64,000 nucleotides of DNA. Source: Bacteroides reticulotermitis JCM 10512. GTDB lineage: Bacteria; Bacteroidota; Bacteroidia; Bacteroidales; Bacteroidaceae. The stretch spans positions 45,451 to 109,450 of the forward strand of contig NZ_BAIV01000020.1 in NCBI RefSeq assembly GCF_000517545.1, in the 5' to 3' direction. Shown here in pieces: positions 22,038 to 31,600 of the stretch. The notes below the pieces were generated by a model that saw only the letters and a list, made by a program, of their open reading frames with translations, was not told where the DNA came from and searched no databases. The position numbers and the translations under genes were made by a program. Within the stretch, counting starts at the first letter, position 1, and every line of letters begins with the position of its first letter.

Positions 22038-22733
22038 ATGAAAAAATGGAAGATTTTCTGTTCTATGGCTGCATTAACAATTTTAATCAGCATTTCTGTT
22101 CTTAGTTGTCAGACGAATGATGCTGATGATTTCCCTCAAGAGGCAGTAGATCTGACTGCTGCTGATCTCTTTATTGCTTCGGAAGCCTATCATAAACTAG
22201 AAAAAGAAGTCGGGAAAGATATGAGAAGAGAACGAAGTGCTATTTCCAAATTGTCCAAAGAAGAGTTGGAACGGTATCGCTTACTCCAGAAAGAGATGCT
22301 TAACTTCGAGACCTATGCTGATGCAATCGCTCAATTAAAGGTCTTAACAGGATATGATTATCAAACTAATCGTGATCGTATCTCTTCCTTGGTCGGGGAG
22401 GTTTTTAAAGATGTGAATTTTACTAAATTAGAATTGATGCGGGCCCGACAAAAAAGTCGAATGCATAAAATTGCGATTACACGAACTGAAACCAATGAGG
22501 AATTACGCATACAATGCAAGGCGGAATGTGACAAAGAATCTAAAGAATCTATAATCTGGTGCACTGAAAATTTCCTTGATTGTGTTAGGGATTTGCCTTC
22601 TAATCAATACCCTGGTACTCCCGGTTACGCCCATTGTGAATGGGTGCGGGAAGTGTGTCTAAACGCTCAAGAAGATAGAGTGAATGCTTGTAAGCGTGCC
22701 TGTGATGAAAGTTATCCCGATGAGAAAAAATAG
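22038..22733 (+). CDS. Cysteine-rich lipoprotein of unknown function
   Basis: A 231-residue lipoprotein with lipobox SVLSC (Cys24). Residues 40-150 are charged and helical, coiled-coil-like (LSKEELERYRLLQKEMLNFE). The last ~80 residues hold eight cysteines spaced C-x3-C-x10-C-x6-C-x17-C-x6-C-x10-C-x3-C, a perfect mirror. This suggests two disulfide-stapled helical hairpins joined by a Pro/Gly-rich turn (SNQYPGTPGY). I do not recognise the family. It is followed after 46 bp by a DUF4369-like gene and then three overlapping genes, so it appears to be the first product of that operon. It could be a structural, binding or secreted-effector protein; the sequence does not decide. Confidence 0.75.
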   Translation: MKKWKIFCSMAALTILISISVLSCQTNDADDFPQEAVDLTAADLFIASEAYHKLEKEVGKDMRRERSAISKLSKEELERYRLLQKEMLNFETYADAIAQLKVLTGYDYQTNRDRISSLVGEVFKDVNFTKLELMRARQKSRMHKIAITRTETNEELRIQCKAECDKESKESIIWCTENFLDCVRDLPSNQYPGTPGYAHCEWVREVCLNAQEDRVNACKRACDESYPDEKK

Positions 22734-22779
22734 ATGATTTCGTTAATTGTAGGAAATTAAAAACATAATTGTTGTATTT

Positions 22780-23502
22780 ATGAAAAAACATCTATGCTTC
22801 TTTATTTTCGTGTTTTTAGCTCAACTATTCTACGGGCAAGCAAAATACACTATTCAGGGTGAATTACCCGATCATTCGTTAGATAATAGCTATTTGTGCT
22901 TAATTAATAGTTCAGCTCTTAGTCAAGAGAGCGAACGCATTAAGCATTCATTTATTGATAGTATATTAGTAGTTGACGGGAAATTCTATTATGAAGGCGT
23001 CCTTTCACAAAAACCTTTTTTTGCATACCTTAGGAGTGTTAAGAATAGCGGGTTGTTGAATTTAACTACATCTTTTATAGTCGAGTCGGGTAATATTCAT
23101 ATTCGCATTGCCAATTGGGCAGACAAGGGGATTTTGTCAGGAACTCCTATTAATGAGGATTACTATACCTATATGAGTGACCCCAAAAGAGAGATGGGAA
23201 AAGAATTACTTTTCTTAGAGAAATATGCTCAATATCCAGATGTTGTACGATTCCTGTTATCTTTCTATTTGAATAGGCGAGAAGTGTCAAAGGATCCTGA
23301 TTTCCCCAAATATCTACAGATTATCAACCGAATGCCCGAAGAAGATCGAGATATCCTTTTGGGCTGGCTGGACTATACTATTAAAAAGAGAGAATATGAT
23401 GAAAAGGTCAAACCATTATTGGATAGTATTCGTAATAATGCCCCTCGTTTTATCGAGACGGTTTCAAGTAGTTCGCTATCAACAACAATGAAAAATGAGT
23501 AA
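22780..23502 (+). CDS. DUF4369-like periplasmic protein without thioredoxin domain
   Basis: 240 residues with a signal peptide (ends near FYGQ) and a beta-rich N-terminal domain (YTIQGELPDHSLDNSYLCL, then DSILVVDGKFYYEGVL and FIVESGNIHIRI). This is the layout of the DUF4369 domain usually fused to TlpA-like thioredoxins in Bacteroidetes. Here the redox CxxC domain is absent and replaced by about 90 helical residues. Its 3' end overlaps the next gene by 8 bp. A role in binding or folding a partner, perhaps the cysteine-rich lipoprotein, is inference from gene order. Confidence 0.65.
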   Translation: MKKHLCFFIFVFLAQLFYGQAKYTIQGELPDHSLDNSYLCLINSSALSQESERIKHSFIDSILVVDGKFYYEGVLSQKPFFAYLRSVKNSGLLNLTTSFIVESGNIHIRIANWADKGILSGTPINEDYYTYMSDPKREMGKELLFLEKYAQYPDVVRFLLSFYLNRREVSKDPDFPKYLQIINRMPEEDRDILLGWLDYTIKKREYDEKVKPLLDSIRNNAPRFIETVSSSSLSTTMKNE

Positions 23503-23869
23503 AATAATTGGCTTTATTATCATTTTGATAATATGCGTTTCCTGCAAACAAAATAGGAAGGCAGAGTTATCTCTGTCTTCTTATTCGCATGATTTCGGAA
23601 CAATTGGTGCGGATCGTATTTACCATGATAGCATTATAATTACCAATGTTGGTAATGCCAAGTTGGAAATTGGAACCATTGAAACTGGATGTGGATGTAC
23701 TCAAGCTTCAGTAGATAAATATGAGTTAAATCCCAACGAGTCATGTCCGCTACGTTTCTCTTTCAGCCCGAAAGGAAAGGGAGCAGGACCCAATGAAGAA
23801 TTAATCATAATCAATGCGAATACGGACTCTCTCTTCTATATTTTGCAAATCAAGGCAACTATTCAGTGA
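23495..23869 (+). CDS. DUF1573 lipoprotein
   Basis: 124-residue lipoprotein (lipobox ICVSC) with a single Ig-like DUF1573 domain: SYSHDFGTIGADRIYHDSI followed by ETGCGCTQASVDKYELNPNE, where the GCGCT motif is diagnostic. DUF1573 proteins are common surface or periplasmic proteins in Bacteroidetes with no settled function. It overlaps the upstream gene (8 bp) and its stop lies 7 bp before the preferred start of the ligase-like gene, which implies tight co-expression. Confidence 0.85.
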   Translation: MSKIIGFIIILIICVSCKQNRKAELSLSSYSHDFGTIGADRIYHDSIIITNVGNAKLEIGTIETGCGCTQASVDKYELNPNESCPLRFSFSPKGKGAGPNEELIIINANTDSLFYILQIKATIQ

Positions 23870-23876
23870 TGGCATC

Positions 23877-25547
23877 ATGCCTTTCGCCTTTTTAGCCATC
23901 ACTACTCTATTCTTGTCGACAGACTGGTTCATGGATAGGTGTTTTATGCCTAAAAGCATGAGCCTCGTTGTCGGCATCGTATTATGGACAGGTATTTGTA
24001 TTGGAAATTGGAAGCGAAGAATAGAAATTACAATTGATTTTTTATCTGTATCATTTACTGTTTTTGTGGGGTACATCTTTGTTCGCAGTCTCTTCACGCC
24101 GCAGTATATACAAAGTGTATACATCGGATCTTCATGGATTCTTTTTCTGCTAATGCGTAACAGAGAAAATCCGACAGAAATATTTAGTAACATTTTAGCG
24201 ATTGCAGGAGTGCTGTTGGCTTTTTATGGGGTGCTACAATACATTGGGTATATAAAAACTCAATTTTATTTTCCTGTTATCGGCTCTTTTGATAATCCGG
24301 CAGGCTTTGCCGTAAGCATCGTTCTCTGTTATCCTTTTCTTTTGCATCAGACTTCTATCGGAAAAAGAAAAATGCTCAAATTTATGGCTTGTCTTCTCCT
24401 CATTGTAGCCGTTGTCCTATCCGGGTCGAGAGCTGGTATACTTGCTTTATGCGTAATAACGATTCTTTTTTTCACCGTCTACTACCAGAGGTTTATTAAT
24501 AAAAGACGCATCTTTTTCATCAGCGGAGGAGCTTTAATTCTAATAGGTTTGTTCATTGGCTTGATTTATCTGAAACCAGACTCCGCTTCCGGCCGTGTTT
24601 TGATCTGGAAAGTGTCTGCCGAATTGCATAAAGAACATATGATTCTAGGAAATGGCCTTGGCTCTTTTAAGGCGGATTATATGCTAGAACAGGCCAAATA
24701 CCTGTCTTCCTCCCGTGCTAATGAAAATGATAGGATGTTGGCTGGGAATACGAATCATCCATTTAATGAGTATTTGTTACTACTTATTGAACAGGGATTG
24801 GTCGGAGTTGCTTTACTATTATTGTTGTTGATTGCTATTTTTCGGAGTAATGTTCCATTGAACAGTCCAGCCTTATTGGCACTTGTTGCTATTGTTATAT
24901 TCTCTTGTTTTTCCTATCCATTCAAATATGCTTTTGTTTGGTTCGTGACTATCTACTGCCTCTCTTTACTTGATCAACGGGGAGGGCTACGGACAATATG
25001 TTTCAATAGACCATTCTTATTGATTATTCTTATTATACAGTGTTTCTTTTTGGTGAAGAATATCATCTTCGAGCGGACATGGAAACGAATCTCGTTGATT
25101 ACAGAAAAGGGCACTGGTTTACTGGATAATGAATTATCTATATTCACTAAATTAAACGATGAGTGGAATGGAAATCCCTATTTCCTGTACAACTATGCGT
25201 CAGAATTGAAGAATGTAGAATTATACCAACAAAGCGTTGATGTATTTCTGCATTGTGAATCGTATAACAATACGTATGATCTGCAAATGCAATTGGCTGA
25301 TAATTACTATCAGATGGGGTGTTGGGAAGAAGCTGAAAATCGATATATACAGGCACAATGTATGTGCCCTAACCGTTTCCTCCCATTACAAGGACTTTTG
25401 AGATTATATGCAAAATCCAATAACCGGATACTTGCCGAACGAGTAGCTTTAGAGATTCTTAATAAAACAGTAAAGGTGCCTTCTTACACTGTTTCTATAA
25501 TAAGAGAAGAAGCTAAAGCTCATTTGAATAAAAAGTCTATTCATTGA
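23877..25547 (+). CDS. O-antigen-ligase-like polytopic membrane protein with C-terminal TPRs
   Basis: About 556 residues from the ATG at 23877. This start is chosen because it begins the first membrane helix; the earlier 23814 start would add 21 non-membrane residues and overlap the DUF1573 gene. About ten membrane segments are visible. A large periplasmic loop includes GNGLGSFKADYM and GNTNHPFNEYLLLLIEQG, the Wzy/WaaL-type signature with a conserved His. The last ~150 residues are TPR-like (FLYNYASELKNVELYQQSV, then LADNYYQMGCWEEAENRYIQAQ). Wzy_C proteins transfer polyprenyl-linked glycans to acceptors such as lipid A or, in PglL-like members, to protein. The acceptor here is unknown. It overlaps the next gene by 4 bp. 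Confidence 0.78.
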   Translation: MPFAFLAITTLFLSTDWFMDRCFMPKSMSLVVGIVLWTGICIGNWKRRIEITIDFLSVSFTVFVGYIFVRSLFTPQYIQSVYIGSSWILFLLMRNRENPTEIFSNILAIAGVLLAFYGVLQYIGYIKTQFYFPVIGSFDNPAGFAVSIVLCYPFLLHQTSIGKRKMLKFMACLLLIVAVVLSGSRAGILALCVITILFFTVYYQRFINKRRIFFISGGALILIGLFIGLIYLKPDSASGRVLIWKVSAELHKEHMILGNGLGSFKADYMLEQAKYLSSSRANENDRMLAGNTNHPFNEYLLLLIEQGLVGVALLLLLLIAIFRSNVPLNSPALLALVAIVIFSCFSYPFKYAFVWFVTIYCLSLLDQRGGLRTICFNRPFLLIILIIQCFFLVKNIIFERTWKRISLITEKGTGLLDNELSIFTKLNDEWNGNPYFLYNYASELKNVELYQQSVDVFLHCESYNNTYDLQMQLADNYYQMGCWEEAENRYIQAQCMCPNRFLPLQGLLRLYAKSNNRILAERVALEILNKTVKVPSYTVSIIREEAKAHLNKKSIH

Positions 25548-27514
25548 CAATAAAAAACATATTTATGAGAAACATCTTGTTATTATTCCTTTCTATTTTG
25601 CTTTTAGGTTGCGAAAATCCTGAAGAAAAGCAGTTGGAAAAAGTTCTGACCCTGTCAGGCAACAATCGTCTGGAACTCGAAAGGGTATTGGATCATTATA
25701 AAAAAAACGAAGCCGATACTTTGAAACTGCAAGCTGCTAAATTCTTAATAATGAATATGCCTAGGCACCAATCGTACACCGGAAAAGATATTGAAGAGTA
25801 TTATGCCGAAGCTGAAAAGATAATCTTCTCTAACAGGAAGATTGATGAAAAGGTGGATGAGTTAAATAATCTGTTGCTAGAGTTTCCATCAGACGACTTT
25901 GAATTTGAGGAGGATTACTCTATCATAAAAGCCGACTATCTGATACAAAATATAGACGCGGCTTTTGACGATTGGCAACAAGGTAGTTGGGCAAGAGGTA
26001 TTACGTTCGAAGAATTCTGCGAATACATGCTTCCTTATAAGTGTGTGGAATTTCAGGCTTTTGACAATTGGCGCAATGTGTTGCAGCCGATAGCTAATGA
26101 TACATTAACTGATTTTTCTTATAACGACATTTGGAACAAAACGCCCTATCATGCGGCAGAGGCTATTAATATTAAACTGCGTGATACTGTCATTGTAGAT
26201 TTGAAAAGACCTCTGAAGTGGCATGCGTTGTATAAGGTTCCGTTTTGGTGCAATATACCTTCTAATTCTTGCGAAACTAGGACAAACACAGCTTTAGCTA
26301 TTATGCGTAGTAAAGGCTTTGCCGTTTCGTATGATTTCATTTTGCAGTGGCCTACAAAAGCAAATGCACATTCGTGGCTGAGCATTTTGATCGATCATAA
26401 CCGCAGAATGGTTTGCGAAGGCGGTCATGAACCTTTCTTGACTGCTCTACGACCGGGTGAATGCAAAGGGAAAGTATACCGAAGAACGTATTCTCCCAAT
26501 CCAGACTTAATCCGACTGAATGAAGAAACCAACAGTGTTCCACAGACACTGCGTAATGTGTTTATGAAAGATGTTACGGATGAGTATGCAACAACTGTTG
26601 ACCCTGTTTTTTCTGTCCTTTCCGAAAAAAGAGAACGCAAAGAAAAATACGCATATCTGGCCGTGTTCGATAATGCGGGATGGGTGCCTATCTGCTTTTC
26701 TAAAATAAAAGAGAACAAGCAAGTCGCCTTTGATAACGTAGAGAAGGGAGCAGTCTATTTGCCAGTGTACTATATAAATGGAAGAGTTCGCCCGTTCAAC
26801 TATCCTGCCCTATTGAATGACAAAGGTCAATTAGAGTTCTTGAAGCCTGATAGTGTATACAAAAGAAGTATTAGTTTAAAACGGAAATACCCTTTGATGA
26901 ACAAAGCTTTCAACGCAGCACTTCGTCTAAAGCACAGCATGTTTCAAGCTGCGCATAAGGAAGATTTCAGTGATGCCGTCACTGTGTATACGCTCAAAGA
27001 GTACAGTGTATCGGGTAGTGTGGATGTAAGCGATACGATAAAGTATCGTTATTGGCGCTATATCTGCCCTAACCCTTACCGCTGTAATATTGCAGAATTA
27101 ATGTTCTTTGATAAGGACAATAAAAAACTGACAGGAACAATTATAGGTTCTGAAGAACGAAGCAAAAATCCTCATTATAGCCGCTCTGCTGCCTTTGACT
27201 TAGACCCGCAAACATTCTTTGCTTCTGAAACTTTAAATGATGGTTGGGTAGGATTGGATCTGGGCAAACCGGCATCTCTTGGGAAAATAGGCTATATGAC
27301 ACGTAATGATGACAATAATGTTCGTGTTGGAAGTACTTATGAACTTTTTTATTGGGATATGGAATGGATATCCTTGGGTAGACAAACGGCAGAAGATTTT
27401 AGCTTAACTTTTCACCATGTGCCGCAGAAAGCTTTGCTTTTATTAAAAGATCTTACGAGAGGAACGGATGAACGGATTTTCTTATATGAAGATGCTAAGC
27501 AGATATGGTATTGA
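25544..27514 (+). CDS. Transglutaminase-like lipoprotein with C-terminal discoidin-type domain
   Basis: A 656-residue ORF; the likely start is the ATG at 25565 (MRNILLLFLSILLLGC, lipobox LLGC). The central region carries a transglutaminase-like core: NSCETRTNTALAIMRSKG supplies the cysteine and AHSWLSILIDHN the histidine and a following aspartate. The C-terminal ~140 residues resemble an F5/8 type C (discoidin) sandwich (FDLDPQTFFASETLNDGW, VGLDLGKPASLGKIGY) that typically binds sugars. It ends the operon before the terminator at 27557. It could be a protease, an amidase or a cross-linking enzyme acting on surface proteins or glycopeptides; the direction of reaction is not determined. Confidence 0.78.
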   Translation: MTIKNIFMRNILLLFLSILLLGCENPEEKQLEKVLTLSGNNRLELERVLDHYKKNEADTLKLQAAKFLIMNMPRHQSYTGKDIEEYYAEAEKIIFSNRKIDEKVDELNNLLLEFPSDDFEFEEDYSIIKADYLIQNIDAAFDDWQQGSWARGITFEEFCEYMLPYKCVEFQAFDNWRNVLQPIANDTLTDFSYNDIWNKTPYHAAEAINIKLRDTVIVDLKRPLKWHALYKVPFWCNIPSNSCETRTNTALAIMRSKGFAVSYDFILQWPTKANAHSWLSILIDHNRRMVCEGGHEPFLTALRPGECKGKVYRRTYSPNPDLIRLNEETNSVPQTLRNVFMKDVTDEYATTVDPVFSVLSEKRERKEKYAYLAVFDNAGWVPICFSKIKENKQVAFDNVEKGAVYLPVYYINGRVRPFNYPALLNDKGQLEFLKPDSVYKRSISLKRKYPLMNKAFNAALRLKHSMFQAAHKEDFSDAVTVYTLKEYSVSGSVDVSDTIKYRYWRYICPNPYRCNIAELMFFDKDNKKLTGTIIGSEERSKNPHYSRSAAFDLDPQTFFASETLNDGWVGLDLGKPASLGKIGYMTRNDDNNVRVGSTYELFYWDMEWISLGRQTAEDFSLTFHHVPQKALLLLKDLTRGTDERIFLYEDAKQIWY

Positions 27515-27556
27515 TTCATCGAATTTGAAAGTCAATGTCATATATTAAGAAAAGCA

Positions 27557-27612
27557 ATCGTATGTTTCATGAGATTGAAATAATCTTATGAAACATACGA
27601 TCTTCTTGTTTT
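27557..27612 (+). terminator. Terminator of the cysteine-rich lipoprotein operon
   Basis: A perfect 14-bp stem (27557-27570 with 27588-27601) with a 17-nt loop is followed by CTTCTTGTTTTGTCT. It lies 43 bp after the transglutaminase-like stop codon and marks the operon end. Confidence 0.8.
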
Positions 27613-27647
27613 GTCTAATATACTTTTAATTAGCTCCTTTTTCGTAG

Positions 27648-27869
27648 GAACTGCGAATTCAAGGTCATCTCATTGACGAAGAAAAAAATGATTTAGTTGC
27701 GGCTACAGTCCGCTGCTATGTGGACGATATCCTTTTTGTGAAAGGGATGTTAGCTAATAGTAAGGGGACAAACTTAAACTATCTTCTGCCGAGAAGAAGG
27801 ACTAGATCACTTGCAAAAGTATTGGGGTTATACATGATAGCCTGCATTTATAAACTAATCTACTCGTAA
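27648..27869 (+). pseudogene. Remnant of N-terminal domain of an outer-membrane barrel protein
   Basis: The open frame reads IQGHLIDEEKNDLVAATV, CYVDDILFVKGMLANSKG. This is the beta-sandwich regulatory domain that opens the OMP_b-brl_3/TonB-dependent receptor family (G.V.DE...A.V...D..FV.G...N.KG). There is no start codon or signal peptide, and after about 45 residues the similarity stops. Assignment is from pattern only. Confidence 0.45.
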
Positions 27870-28084
27870 AACATGAAATTGAAGCGAGTAACAAAATGCA
27901 AACGACATCTCGTCATAATCACTTTTTGTCGTAAATGGCTGATTGATAATATAATATATTGCGTCTACTTTTTTCAGACTGATCTATTCAATAGATAATA
28001 CCGATTTCCAAAGACTGAGTACTTAGCAAAAACCTCCTTTTAGATGGTAATAAACAACTAGTTAAAGACCTTTTTGCCCATTAC

Positions 28085-28184
28085 ATTTCCTGTTCCACAT
28101 ATGTGGAACGGCCGACTCACTATTGTGGAACAGCTGTTGCACATAATGTGGAACAGGCGTCGCACATAATGTGAAACAGGAAAT
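28085..28184. repeat. Palindromic repeat array, about 22-23 bp period
   Basis: Four copies of TGTGGAAC or TGTGAAAC begin at 28102, 28124, 28147 and 28170. The first lies in a perfect 18-bp palindrome (28092-28109), the second in a near-perfect one. The outer ends (28085-28100 and 28169-28184) form 16-base inverted arms with one mismatch. Confidence 0.7.
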
Positions 28185-28397
28185 AGAAGGGAATAAACCT
28201 GAAAAAAGACTGCTTAAATCCACGAATAGTTCCGCACAATACGGTTCAAGAAAGGACTTGTTTGGTGAATTGAAAACTCTGTTTTTAAAGAAAATAAGCA
28301 ATAGCTATCGCTCATCAGAATAAAGTGATTCCAAAAAAGAAGGCGCATTGCAATTGGTTGATATACTGAACAATATGCGAAAAAGTGATTTAGTCAT

Positions 28398-28556
28398 GAG
28401 AGTGTTGTATCATTGTACAATGTGCTTTTGTCAAGCCCCGAAGATGAAAATATAGACGCAAATCGGATAAGTCTTTCCACCAGTTATCGCTTTACATTTG
28501 GAAAGAAGAAATACAAGTTTGATAATACGGTTATATCAACGTACGGTATCTATTGA
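28398..28556 (+). pseudogene. Remnant of C-terminal strands of an outer-membrane barrel protein
   Basis: A short frame reads VVSLYNVLLSSPEDENIDAN then ISLSTSYRFTFGKKKYKFDN and a stop shortly after. S.SYRF.FGKKKYK is typical of the last barrel strand and tail of Bacteroidetes outer-membrane beta-barrel proteins. It may be the other end of the gene whose start survives at 27648. Confidence 0.45.
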
Positions 28557-28620
28557 GTAACTGCTATAGAACGTGTTCTGAATGGTGAAACCGTTTGACA
28601 TCGGGCAAAAAAACAAATGA

Positions 28621-28655
28621 TTTGCAGTGTGTGAATGAAAAAGTCACTACTTTTG
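28621..28655 (+). promoter_or_regulatory. Putative promoter of the first HTCS gene
   Basis: TTTG at 28621-28624 and TACTTTTG (TAnnTTTG) at 28648-28655 are separated by 23 bp, slightly longer than usual. They lie 35 bp before the ATG at 28690. Confidence 0.55.
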
Positions 28656-28689
28656 TCGGAGTTATTGCTAATCTGCTAATCTATATTGT

Positions 28690-31600
28690 ATGAGACCAAA
28701 GTGCTTCTTTCTTTTCGTATTTCTAATTATATCCATGATTGATGTTTGGGGTAACATTGAAGTTCGCTCCCGGCAGATACGAGCCAATGAAGGCTTACCT
28801 AGTAATTCCGTACGTTGTATGTATCAGGATAGTAAGGGCTTTTTGTGGCTGGGTACATTGAATGGATTGAGCCGTTACGATGGGAATGCCTTCCTGACGT
28901 ACCAGCCTCAAATGGGAAAGGATCAAATATCATTGGCGGACAACCGTATCAATAAATTAGTAGAGGACAAAGACGGTTTCCTTTGGATTGGTACTTCGCC
29001 GGAAATATATAGCTGTTACGACTTACTTCAGTCGCGCTTTATCGACTTTACGGGAAGCGGCGAAAATCAACAGAACTACTCGAACCTGTTTGTTGCTTCA
29101 AACGGAGATGTCTGGTGTTGGCACCGTGCCAATGGATGTCGTCAAGTGATTCATCAGAAGGATCGGACGATGCAATCGGTTGCATTTAAAGCGGAATATG
29201 GAAACTTGGTGGACAATAGAGTGCAGTTTGTCAGCGAGGATACTTTGGGAACTATCTGGATCGGTACGCAACGTGGTCTTGTGGCTGTACGTAATGGACA
29301 GTTTAAAGTCGAGAATCGGGGTGCGAACTTCGCATTTGTTTTTCGCAACGAACAAGGCATCTACTTTGTAACCGATACGGGGGATGTGTATTCCTATTCC
29401 CATACTGAGAAGAAGGTGGTGTGTGTGGCTGCCTTATCTACAATCGCCGGGGAAACAGCTCCTAGCGGAGTCTTTCCATTTGATGGGAAGATGGTCATTT
29501 TGACTAATACCGGAGTCTACAATTATAATTTCCGGACTCATCAAGTGGCGGTTAATTCGAAATTGAATATTATGCGTGGTAAAGTGACCCGAGATAATCA
29601 AGGAGAATACTGGGTATTCAATCGCACAGGTAAAATATACTATTTATCTTCCAAGACCAACCGGGTGAAAGAGTTGCAGCTAATCTCTCCGGATAAAATG
29701 AATTACATCGATTACGAACGTTATAATATCGTTCGTGATCATCGGGGCATAATTTGGATATCCACTTATGGCAATGGACTTTTTGCTTATGATGAAGATG
29801 CTGATAGGTTGGAGCACTTCGTTGGCGATGTGAACGATTCGGGAACTATCGGTTCCGATTTCTTGTTGTCTATCCTGGCGGATCGATCCGGTGGAATCTG
29901 GGTTAGCTCCGAATATGCGGGTTTGTCACATCTTTCTGTCCTGAACAAAGGAGTTTCGCGTATCTACCCGGAAGCACAAGAACTTTCCGACCGGTCGAAT
30001 TCAATCCGGATGCTGATGCAAACATCGGATAATGATATTTGGGTCGGTACACGCAAAGGAGGCTTATATATATACGATAGTGCTTTAGTTCCGAAAGAGC
30101 ACAAACAATATTTCCTTTTCAATATTTACTCTGTCTTAGAGAGTGAGAATGGCAATCTATGGCTTGGAACACGTGGTGATGGACTAAAGATTGGAGATAA
30201 CTGGTATCATCACGATTCTGCCGATCTTTCCTCGCTAGCCAACAACAATATCTTTTCAATGTATCGCGACCGAAAGAACCGGATATGGGTCGGTACTTTC
30301 GGAGGAGGCTTGGATCTGGCTATACCGACAGCGGACGGTAAGTATAAGTTTCAACATTTCTTTCGAGAGAAATACGGATTGCGCTTAGTGAGATCTATCA
30401 CAGAGGATAAAAACGGAATGATCTGGATGGGGACTAGTGAGGGTATTTGTATCTTCCATCCGGACTCATTGATAGCCAACCCGGAAGATTATCATTTATT
30501 TAGCTATACAAACGATAAGTTCTGTAGCAATGAAATTAAATGTATTTATTGCGATCATAAAGGCCGCATGTGGGTTGGTACATCGGGAGCAGGTTTAAAT
30601 CTTTGCGTGCCCGAAGATAATTACAACGTATTGAAATATGAGCATTATGGCACTTCCGAAGGGTTGGTTAATGATGTGGTTCAGTCTATTTTAGAAGACA
30701 ATGCCGGTTATTTATGGATAGCAACCGAATATGGGATATCTAAATTTAATCCCAACAGCCATTCTTTTGAGAATTACTTCTTCTCCTCTTATACATTGGG
30801 TAATGTATATAGCGAGAATAGTGCCTGTATGGGAAAAGACGGGAAATTACTTTTTGGTACGAACTACGGCTTAATTGTAATAGACCCTAGTAAACTGCAT
30901 GAAAGTGAAACCTTCTCGCCGGTCGTTTTCACCGATTTATTTGTTAATGGTATTCAGATGAATCCGGAGTTGGAAGATTCACCATTGGAGCAATCACTTG
31001 CATATTCGGATAAGATCACGCTCAAGTATTTTCAGAATTCTTTCCTTATTAACTTCTCTACTTTTGATTATTCCGATAGTGGGCGGACGAAATATATGTA
31101 TTGGCTCGAGAACTACGACACAGGGTGGAGTTCACCTTCTTCATTGAATTTCGCCTCATTCAAATACCTTAATCCGGGTACATACATTCTGCACGTGAAG
31201 TCATGTAACGGTGCCGGAATATGGAATGAGAGCGAGACAGTTCTGAAGATTGTAATTGTACCTCCATTCTGGAAAACCGGTTGGGCACTATTGGGTATCT
31301 ACTCTTATTAGCGATTGGTTTTTATTTTGCTTTCCGCATTATTCGCAATTTTAACTCTTTACGCAACCGCATCAATGTGGAAAAGCAGTTGACCGAATAC
31401 AAACTGATTTTCTTCACGAATATATCGCATGAGTTCCGTACGCCGCTAACCTTAATTCAGGGAGCTTTGGAAAAGATACAGCGCGTTAACGATATTCCAC
31501 GCGAATTATCGTATCCGTTGCAAACGATGCAGAAGAGCACTCAACGTATGTTGCGTCTTATCAATCAATTGCTGGAGTTTAGGAAAATGCAGAATAATAA

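Larger units (their letters stand above)
27515..28689 (+). other. 1.2 kb non-coding scar between operon and HTCS gene
   Basis: No intact gene is seen. It holds the terminator, two remnants of outer-membrane barrel protein coding sequence (27648-27869, 28398-28556), a ~22-bp-period repeat array (28085-28184) and the HTCS promoter. It reads as the remains of a gene lost by internal deletion. Confidence 0.6.

Noticed and set aside
28085..28184. Possible CRISPR array
   Set aside because: Only four short, imperfect palindromic units with no constant 25-40 bp repeat, no unique spacers and no cas genes.
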